19,587 nt of DNA from Limisphaerales bacterium (GTDB lineage: Bacteria > Verrucomicrobiota > Verrucomicrobiia > Limisphaerales > PALSA-1396), in NCBI GenBank assembly GCA_003140275.1, contig PLJQ01000077.1, positions 1 through 19,587 on the forward strand, read 5' to 3'. Shown here piece after piece: positions 15,066 to 19,587 of this stretch (the first letter of the stretch is position 1; every line of letters begins with the position of its first letter). A program made the position numbers and the translations under genes. The notes below the pieces were generated by a model. It was given only the letters and a program-made list of their open reading frames with translations, was not told where the DNA came from and did not search any database.

Positions 15066-16070
15066 ATGGAAAATCAAACCTTCAAGGCAATGGTCGTCAG
15101 AGAAACTGACGACAAAAATTTTGTCCGGGAGATTGTCACTCGCAACATGGACGAGTTGCCACCCGGGGAAGTTTTGATCAAAGTCAGTTATTCCTCGCTC
15201 AATTACAAAGATGCGTTGTCGGCGACCGGTCATCGAGGCGTCACCAGAAAATATCCGCACACACCGGGAATTGATGTGGCGGGCGTGGTTACGGAGAGTC
15301 ACTCGAACCTTTTCAAGCCGGGCGATGAAGTCATCATCACCGGTTTTGATTTGGGCATGAACACTTCAGGGGGCTTCGCGGAATATGTCCGCGTTCCGGC
15401 GTCGTGGCCCGTGAAGCTGCCGAAGCAACTCACGTTGAAGGAAAGCATGATTTACGGCACGGCCGGAGTTACCGCCGCGCTTTCGTTGCTCAAACTCGAA
15501 CAACAGGGCCTGTCCCCGAACCAAGGGCCGGTTCTCGTCACCGGCGCCACCGGCGGGGTCGGCAGCACGGCCGTGGTGATTCTGGTGAAGGCCGGTTATC
15601 AGGTTGCGGCTGCAACCGGCAAGGCGGAAGCGAGGGAGTATTTGTTGAATTTGGGAGCAACCAGCGTAATCAGTCGCGACGAAACCAACGATGCGACAGA
15701 AAAACCATTGTTGAAAGATCGGTGGGCGGGAGTCATCGATGCGGTCGGCGGCAACATTTTGGCGACGGCGCTCAAGTCAACCCGTTATGGCGGCAGTGTG
15801 GCTTGTTGCGGACTGGTCGCCTCACCCGAACTGCCCACCACCGTTTATCCGTTCATTTTGCGCGGCGTGAATCTGTTGGGGATTGAGTCGTCGATGTGCC
15901 AACCGGAAACAAGAAATAGAATTTGGAAAAATCTTTCGGGGCCGTGGAAACCCGACGATCTCACGACCATCGCCTCAGAATGTTCATTGGAACAACTCGA
16001 AGCGAAGATCGAACTGATCCTTCAGGGAAAACTGAAAGGCAGAGTTGTGGTCGTTATCAACGGCGGGTGA
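15066..16070 (+). CDS. YhdH/AcuI-family NADPH-dependent oxidoreductase (acrylyl-CoA reductase-like)
   Basis: A 334-residue zinc-free medium-chain dehydrogenase. Members such as AcuI/YhdH reduce acryloyl-CoA to propionyl-CoA with NADPH, detoxifying acrylate; others reduce quinones or enones. Features are SSLNYKDALSATG (43-55), PGIDVAGVV (68-76), FDLGMNTSGGFAEY (94-107), GTAGVTAALSL (131-141) and the Rossmann motif VTGATGGVGSTAV (158-170). VIDAVGG and YGGSVACCGL follow further on, and the C-terminal GRVVVVI is at the end. All match the E. coli YhdH layout from memory. The ATG at 15066 gives the family length; the open frame extends further upstream through the transposase remnant and is rejected. 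It is monocistronic and cytosolic. The precise substrate in this host is uncertain. Confidence 0.93.
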   Translation: MENQTFKAMVVRETDDKNFVREIVTRNMDELPPGEVLIKVSYSSLNYKDALSATGHRGVTRKYPHTPGIDVAGVVTESHSNLFKPGDEVIITGFDLGMNTSGGFAEYVRVPASWPVKLPKQLTLKESMIYGTAGVTAALSLLKLEQQGLSPNQGPVLVTGATGGVGSTAVVILVKAGYQVAAATGKAEAREYLLNLGATSVISRDETNDATEKPLLKDRWAGVIDAVGGNILATALKSTRYGGSVACCGLVASPELPTTVYPFILRGVNLLGIESSMCQPETRNRIWKNLSGPWKPDDLTTIASECSLEQLEAKIELILQGKLKGRVVVVINGG

Positions 16071-16102
16071 ATTCTTCCGACGCAGACGAAGAGCTGCGGT
16101 AG

Positions 16103-16139
16103 AAAAAGTCAGGGATGGCTTGTGCCTGCCGTCCCCGAC
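16103..16139 (-). terminator. Rho-independent terminator of the Spy-like gene
   Basis: On the minus strand, 16139-16108 forms a 12-base stem (GTCGGGGACGGC against GCCATCCCTGAC, with one wobble and one mismatch) around an eight-base loop, followed directly by TTTTT. It begins about 25 bases after the stop codon of the Spy/CpxP-like gene. Confidence 0.75.
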
Positions 16140-16164
16140 TGGAACAAGGGCGAAATATAATCGC

Positions 16165-16560
16165 TTATGGCTGCTGATGTTTCTTGTGTGCTTCTTGCCG
16201 CGTCTTGTTTAGCTTGTCCAACTGTTCCGACGTGAGAATCGGCTTGAGTTTGGCATCGGTGTCTTCGTGGATTGATTTGAGCTTGGCCATCCTGTCCTGT
16301 TTGGAAAGGTTCGGATCCTGCCGCAAGGCCTTCATCTTCTGCGCTTCGTCCTGGAAGATCGGCTTGACTTTGGCCTTCTGGTCATCGGTCAGATTCAATC
16401 CGTCCACGATCTGTTTCATCCGATCGTGACGTGCACCTGCTTTTCCTTTGTCTTGCGTAGCGGGTTTTGAATCGGAATCATCCGCTTTGGCAATCGGCCC
16501 GAAAGCCACGAGGCTTCCCAAAGCCATTATGGCCATCAAACTTAATATACGTGTCTTCAT
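16165..16560 (-). CDS. Spy/CpxP-like periplasmic protein
   Basis: A 131-residue protein with a Sec signal peptide (MKTRILSLMAIMALGSLVAF, cleavage near AKA/DD at about 26). The mature chain is helical and highly charged. It carries two LTxxQ-type elements typical of the Spy/CpxP superfamily: NLTDDQKAKVKPIF and PILTSEQLDKLNK, with a KQDRMAKLK helix between. Known members are periplasmic chaperones or envelope-stress regulators; in this phylum many such proteins are of unknown role. The Lys-rich tail ends in EAHKKHQQP. It is a separate transcript with its own terminator. The neighbouring DedA gene also concerns the envelope, but a functional link is inference. Confidence 0.88.
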   Translation of the reverse strand: MKTRILSLMAIMALGSLVAFGPIAKADDSDSKPATQDKGKAGARHDRMKQIVDGLNLTDDQKAKVKPIFQDEAQKMKALRQDPNLSKQDRMAKLKSIHEDTDAKLKPILTSEQLDKLNKTRQEAHKKHQQP

Positions 16561-16730
16561 TTTGTTTCTGCTTTCTAATCGTTGGCTGAGCGGTTATCGT
16601 TCAACCGAATGGTTCTCATTCATTCCAACAGACGCTGGTCATGAAGATTGGTTACACGGTTTTCCGCAGTCAAACAGGCGGCTTGACGATTTCGCGTCCG
16701 GAAGCAAGCCAGCGTGGTTTGCCTGAGCGT

Positions 16731-17369
16731 TCACATTTTTTTTGGACCGTCCTTCATGTAGCGGTGGACGAGGAAGTAGTAGAGGACACCCAAAACCAAC
16801 AGCGCGCCGCCGCCCCACAAGCCGATGCGATGCACCTCGCCAGCCATCAATTTCTCATCCTGCCCGGCCTTGATCCCGACCCAGCAAAGAACTGCGCACC
16901 AAAAGGCCGAGCCGATGAGGGTGTAGAGAGAGTACAGCTTGAAATCCATTTTCACAATGCCGGCGGGAATGCCAATCAGGTGACGCACCACCGGCAGAAA
17001 ACGCGCCACTAAAATTCCCCACGACCCAAAACGCTGCGCCCAGCGTTCGGTGCCGTGGATCTTTTCCGGTGAAATTAAAAAATATTTTCCATAGCGCAAC
17101 GTCAATGGGCGCCCCGCCAGCCGCGAAACCCAATACATCACCGCTGCACCAAGCCACGAACCGATGGTGCCGGCGATCACAATCCCCGTCAGGTTGAGTT
17201 GAATCTTTCCCTCATGCGCCAGATGGGCGGCCGGTGGAATGACGAATTCGCTCGGCAATGGGACGATGGAGCTTTCGATGGCCATCAACAGCGCGATGAG
17301 CGGATAGCCCCAAATATCCAGCACGGCCTGATAATTCGGCAGCAACCAGTCGATCAGTTCTTTGAACAT
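16731..17369 (-). CDS. DedA family membrane protein (VTT domain)
   Basis: A 212-residue polytopic inner-membrane protein of the DedA/SNARE-associated (VTT) family, several members of which are implicated in recycling undecaprenyl phosphate or phospholipids across the membrane. It has the reentrant-loop signature ESSIVPLPSE at 32-41, the second region GSWGILVARFLPVVRHLIGIPAG at about 115-137 with conserved Arg123 and Arg129, and additional hydrophobic spans to the end. Length and topology are normal. The ATG at 17369 begins FKELIDWLLP, a typical amphipathic start. It precedes the Spy-like gene on the same strand with a 170-base gap, so it is probably transcribed separately. Confidence 0.93.
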   Translation of the reverse strand: MFKELIDWLLPNYQAVLDIWGYPLIALLMAIESSIVPLPSEFVIPPAAHLAHEGKIQLNLTGIVIAGTIGSWLGAAVMYWVSRLAGRPLTLRYGKYFLISPEKIHGTERWAQRFGSWGILVARFLPVVRHLIGIPAGIVKMDFKLYSLYTLIGSAFWCAVLCWVGIKAGQDEKLMAGEVHRIGLWGGGALLVLGVLYYFLVHRYMKDGPKKM

Positions 17370-17459
17370 GCGCGGTGGTTATAGCCCAATGATGACCTTG
17401 CGCAAGCTCGATGGCAGAAACGAAACTGGTTGAGAATCAAACCCCGTTTCGCGGCGTGA

Positions 17460-17591
17460 ACGTGGTACGTTGTGGAAAGCCGCTGGTGGCGGGTTTGGGA
17501 AGCCCAGGTGCGGCTGTGCACGGAGAAGCAAACACTCAATCCGTTTGCGCTGCGACGGGAAGCGCACCGGCAACTCAAAGTGATCGAGTAA
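17460..17591 (+). pseudogene. Possible transposase C-terminal fragment
   Basis: In the frame ending at the TAA 17589-17591, the translation contains ESRWWRVWEAQVRL followed by LNPFALRREAHRQLKVIE. The LNPFxLRRxxxxxLKxI ending resembles, from memory, the C-termini of some integrase-core (IS481/ISNCY-like) transposases. An in-frame TGA at 17457-17459 precludes a longer protein. The assignment is weak and could be chance. Confidence 0.3.
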
Positions 17592-17674
17592 CAACGGCGA
17601 TTACCCAAAGCTTGACCGGCGCGGTCGTCCGGCCACCGTGTCCCGACTTGCTTCGTTTCCCAATCATTGGGAAT

Positions 17675-17748
17675 TTGGGTAACTCCACATTCGAGTAGCC
17701 AGTTCCGTTCCGGCCTCGACTTGGGTAATACCCACGTTTGAGTCACCA
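17675..17748. repeat. Imperfect direct repeat pair, period 46
   Basis: Two related units, each starting TTGGGTAA, occupy 17675-17701 and 17721-17748. Both continue with a Cys/Ala-rich-looking CCAC step, then TTCGAGT or TTTGAGT, and end in CCA. A related inverted piece (ATTACCCAA) lies near 17600. They could be decayed insertion-sequence ends. Confidence 0.5.
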
Positions 17749-17873
17749 CGAAATATCAGATTGTGCCCGCGATTCGATACGAGATTCGATGGTCGCCATC
17801 CGCGCGAGCGTGAATTTGACTGGCAGGGCGAAATGGTCTCGTGTTAAAACCGAACAAACGAACCAATCAAGTT

Positions 17874-18121
17874 ATGTCTCTCCTCATCAAAAACGGCGAA
17901 TCGTTACGGCCAGCGAACACTACGTGGCCGATTTCTTCAGCGAAAGCGAAGCCATCACGCGCATGGACCGCAACATTACGCCCCCAACCGCGCGCCGTTC
18001 GATTTCAAGGCGCAAAAGCCAATGGGCAAGAAGGACTTCACGAAGATCCCCAACGGCATCCCGTCGCTCGAAGAACGCATCAATCTGCTCTACACCTGTG
18101 GCGTGAATTCCAAGCCATTCT
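17874..18121 (+). pseudogene. Dihydropyrimidinase (D-hydantoinase) remnant with internal deletion and frameshift
   Basis: Dihydropyrimidinase opens the dihydropyrimidine ring in reductive pyrimidine catabolism. Here only two scraps remain. The ATG at 17874 begins MSLLIKNGE. One A appears lost around 17899-17901, because shifting frame there continues as IVTASEHYVADFFSESEAI and TRMDRNI, the family N-terminus. At about 17970-17995 the sequence jumps to a part that in full-length enzymes lies near residue 315. In the third frame it reads RAPFDFKAQKPMGKKDFTK, then IPNGIPSLEERINLLYTCGV. The intact family has a DHAPF-type motif and FTKIPNG at this place. Roughly 280 codons, including the metal ligands, are missing. 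Homology ends near 18108, just before the aminotransferase start. It cannot make a functional enzyme. Family comparisons are from memory. Confidence 0.85.
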
Positions 18122-19462
18122 ATGACCCCCCCCACGCTGCCGCCGACGAATCATCAACCGCAAAAATACACCGGCCCGTCCGCCGCCGCCGTACTGGCGT
18201 TGCGCAAACAATTTCTCAACCCCGGCCTGTTTCTCTACTACAAGCAGCCCGTCATGTTCGTCGAGGGCAAGGGCCAATACATCTGGGACGATACGGGCAA
18301 GCGTTATCTCGACGGTCTCGGCGGCATCGTGACGATCAGCGTGGGCCATTGCCATCCGCACGTCGTCGCGGCGGCGCAGAAGCAAAACGAAATGCTCCAA
18401 CATTCGACGACCATTTATCTGCATCCAAACATCGCCGAGTACGCGCAGAAGCTCGCATCGAAAATGCCGGGCGATCTCAAGGTTTGTTACTTCGTCAATT
18501 CCGGTTCGGAGGCGAACGATCTGGCCTTGCTCATGGCGCGGCTTTACACGAACAACTATGACATGATCGCGTTGCGCAATGCGTATCATGGCGGCAATGC
18601 GTCCGGCATGGCGGTCACGGCGCACAGCACTTGGAAGTTCAATGTGCCGCACAGCTTCGGCGTGCATCACGCGATCGCGCCCTATCCGTACCGCGGGCCG
18701 TACGGCTACGACGATGCCGACGCAGGCCAGAAGTACGCGGCAGACGTGAAGTCGCTCATTGATTACGCAACGCCGGGGAAGGTCGCGGGGTTTATCGCGG
18801 AGTCCATTCAAGGCGTCGGTGGCTTCGTTGTTTTCCCGGACGGCTACCTCAAAAACGTTTATGAACACGTTCGCGCGGCAGGCGGCGTGTGCATCGCGGA
18901 TGAGGTGCAGACGGGCTTCGGTCGTACGGGCACGCATTTCTGGGGCTTCGAGACGCAAGGCGTAATTCCAGACATCGTGACGATGGCGAAGGGCATCGGC
19001 AACGGCTGTCCGCTTGCTGCTGTCGTCACTACGCCGCAAATTGCCGCGACACTGGCGGGCAAAATTCATTTTAACACGTTCGGTGGCAACCCGGTTGTGA
19101 GCGTGATAGGCAGGGCGGTGCTTGAAGTTATTGAGCAGGAAAAGTTGCAGGAAAACTCGCTGAAAATCGGCGGGCAGATTCTTGCCGGGCTTGAAAAACT
19201 GAAGGCCAAATACAAAATCATCGGCGACGTGCGCGGCAAGGGCTTGATGCTCGGCGTTGAAATGGTGAAGGATCGTGCGACGAAAGAACCTGCGAAAGCC
19301 GAGTGTGCGGCGCTGCTCGAACACGCACGTGAGATGGGCCTGCTGCTCGGCAAAGGCGGCTTGTGGGGACAGACGATCCGCTTCGCTCCGCCGATGTGCA
19401 TTACGCAGGCAGATGCGGAGTTCATCGTAGACGTGTTCGACGCGGCTTTCTCAAAGCTTTAA
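18122..19462 (+). CDS. Class III aminotransferase, AGXT2-like (beta-alanine / 3-aminoisobutyrate-type)
   Basis: A 446-residue PLP enzyme, intact from start to stop. Motifs are SVGHCHP (73-79), NSGSEAN (126-132) for phosphate binding, AYHGG (154-158), [13 protein letters not shown] (258-270) with the PLP-pyridine Asp260, and the Schiff-base Lys290 in [30 protein letters not shown] and the C-terminal RFAPPMCIT follow. These match alanine-glyoxylate aminotransferase 2 / (R)-3-amino-2-methylpropionate-pyruvate transaminase from memory more closely than ornithine or GABA aminotransferases. It likely moves the amino group of beta-alanine or 3-aminoisobutyrate to pyruvate or glyoxylate, the last step after dihydropyrimidinase and ureidopropionase. 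A run of eight C directly follows the second codon start (ATGACC...), and no Shine-Dalgarno is visible. The adjacent dihydropyrimidinase is a remnant. Confidence 0.93.
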   Translation: MTPPTLPPTNHQPQKYTGPSAAAVLALRKQFLNPGLFLYYKQPVMFVEGKGQYIWDDTGKRYLDGLGGIVTISVGHCHPHVVAAAQKQNEMLQHSTTIYLHPNIAEYAQKLASKMPGDLKVCYFVNSGSEANDLALLMARLYTNNYDMIALRNAYHGGNASGMAVTAHSTWKFNVPHSFGVHHAIAPYPYRGPYGYDDADAGQKYAADVKSLIDYATPGKVAGFIAESIQGVGGFVVFPDGYLKNVYEHVRAAGGVCIADEVQTGFGRTGTHFWGFETQGVIPDIVTMAKGIGNGCPLAAVVTTPQIAATLAGKIHFNTFGGNPVVSVIGRAVLEVIEQEKLQENSLKIGGQILAGLEKLKAKYKIIGDVRGKGLMLGVEMVKDRATKEPAKAECAALLEHAREMGLLLGKGGLWGQTIRFAPPMCITQADAEFIVDVFDAAFSKL

Positions 19463-19587
19463 CCCCAAGGCGTAGATATGCAAAACGCGTAGAGTTTTTG
19501 ACTGTAATCTTGTCTTTGCTGTCTTTGCGCTGTCACCGGTCACTTTAAAACCAGCCACGAAAGGTCGAATTGAACCAGCCACCGACT
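19463..19587. other. Right edge, no gene seen
   Basis: The final 125 bases after the aminotransferase stop contain no supportable gene. There is no clear hairpin-plus-T-run terminator. Confidence 0.4.

Larger units (their letters stand above)
17370..17873. other. Gene-poor region with mobile-element-like debris
   Basis: About 500 bases with no intact gene between DedA and the dihydropyrimidinase remnant. It holds the possible transposase tail (17460-17591), a perfect palindrome (TTCCCAAT-C-ATTGGGAA, 17657-17673), a pair of imperfect direct repeats (17675-17748) and a GATTCGAT doublet (17771 and 17783). The start region of the dihydropyrimidinase remnant adjoins its right end. Confidence 0.5.

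Noticed and set aside
18080..19324. 414-residue minus-strand open frame
   Set aside because: It lies wholly antisense to the aminotransferase, whose motifs are unmistakable. The minus frame is composed of Arg/His/Ala-rich sequence without any family signature.
1..19587. CRISPR array, prophage, toxin-antitoxin or defence island
   Set aside because: No regularly spaced repeats, phage structural genes, paired small toxin/antitoxin frames or nuclease/helicase clusters were seen on either strand.

Overview
The window looks like a chromosomal segment of a Verrucomicrobiota bacterium (Pedosphaera/Limisphaerales-like). This is inferred from the combination of a Tat-exported DUF1501 protein with a large PSCyt/DUF1549/DUF1553 protein (typical of the PVC superphylum), a type II pseudopilin with the H-X9-DG motif, and many genes without a clear Shine-Dalgarno sequence. 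It is a mosaic of short, mostly independently transcribed units on both strands rather than one large operon.

Layout. 1-976 (minus): the N-terminal third of a PoxB-type pyruvate:quinone oxidoreductase, cut by the window edge. An unrecognised, possibly RNase H-fold gene precedes it and overlaps it by an ATGA junction. 1184-1483 (plus): a small secreted Pro/Tyr/His-rich protein. 1871-1956 (minus): tRNA-Tyr with encoded CCA and a good sigma70-like promoter. 2043-3389 (plus): ffh. 3586-6088 (minus): a lipoprotein, an H-X9-DG pseudopilin, a gamma-carbonic anhydrase, and a second Pro/Tyr/His-rich secreted protein with a strong terminator. 6199-7128 (plus): an NAPE-PLD-type metallo-beta-lactamase-fold hydrolase. 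7180-11432 (minus): DUF1501, a small membrane protein, and a two-haem-motif PSCyt/DUF1549/DUF1553 protein. 11650-13302 (plus): a fusion of a UPF0104/LPG-synthase-type membrane domain with a TIGR04283-type glycosyltransferase. 13394-13882 (minus): an orphan receiver-domain protein. 14115-14992: an AT-rich membrane-protein gene and an IS1-like transposase remnant. 15066-16070 (plus): a YhdH/AcuI-type reductase. 16165-17369 (minus): a Spy/CpxP-like protein and a DedA membrane protein. 17460-18121: debris, including a possible transposase tail, imperfect repeats and a heavily deleted dihydropyrimidinase pseudogene. 18122-19462 (plus): an intact AGXT2-type class III aminotransferase.

How the genes fit together. 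The most coherent story is at the right end. Dihydropyrimidinase and a beta-alanine / 3-aminoisobutyrate type aminotransferase belong to reductive pyrimidine catabolism. Here the hydantoinase gene has collapsed to two fragments in different frames, while the aminotransferase beside it is intact. The DUF1501 and PSCyt genes almost certainly act together at or outside the cytoplasmic membrane. I did not find a CRISPR array, prophage, defence island or complete biosynthetic cluster. The less ordinary items are the flippase-glycosyltransferase fusion, the unknown gene coupled to poxB, and the decayed pyrimidine locus.
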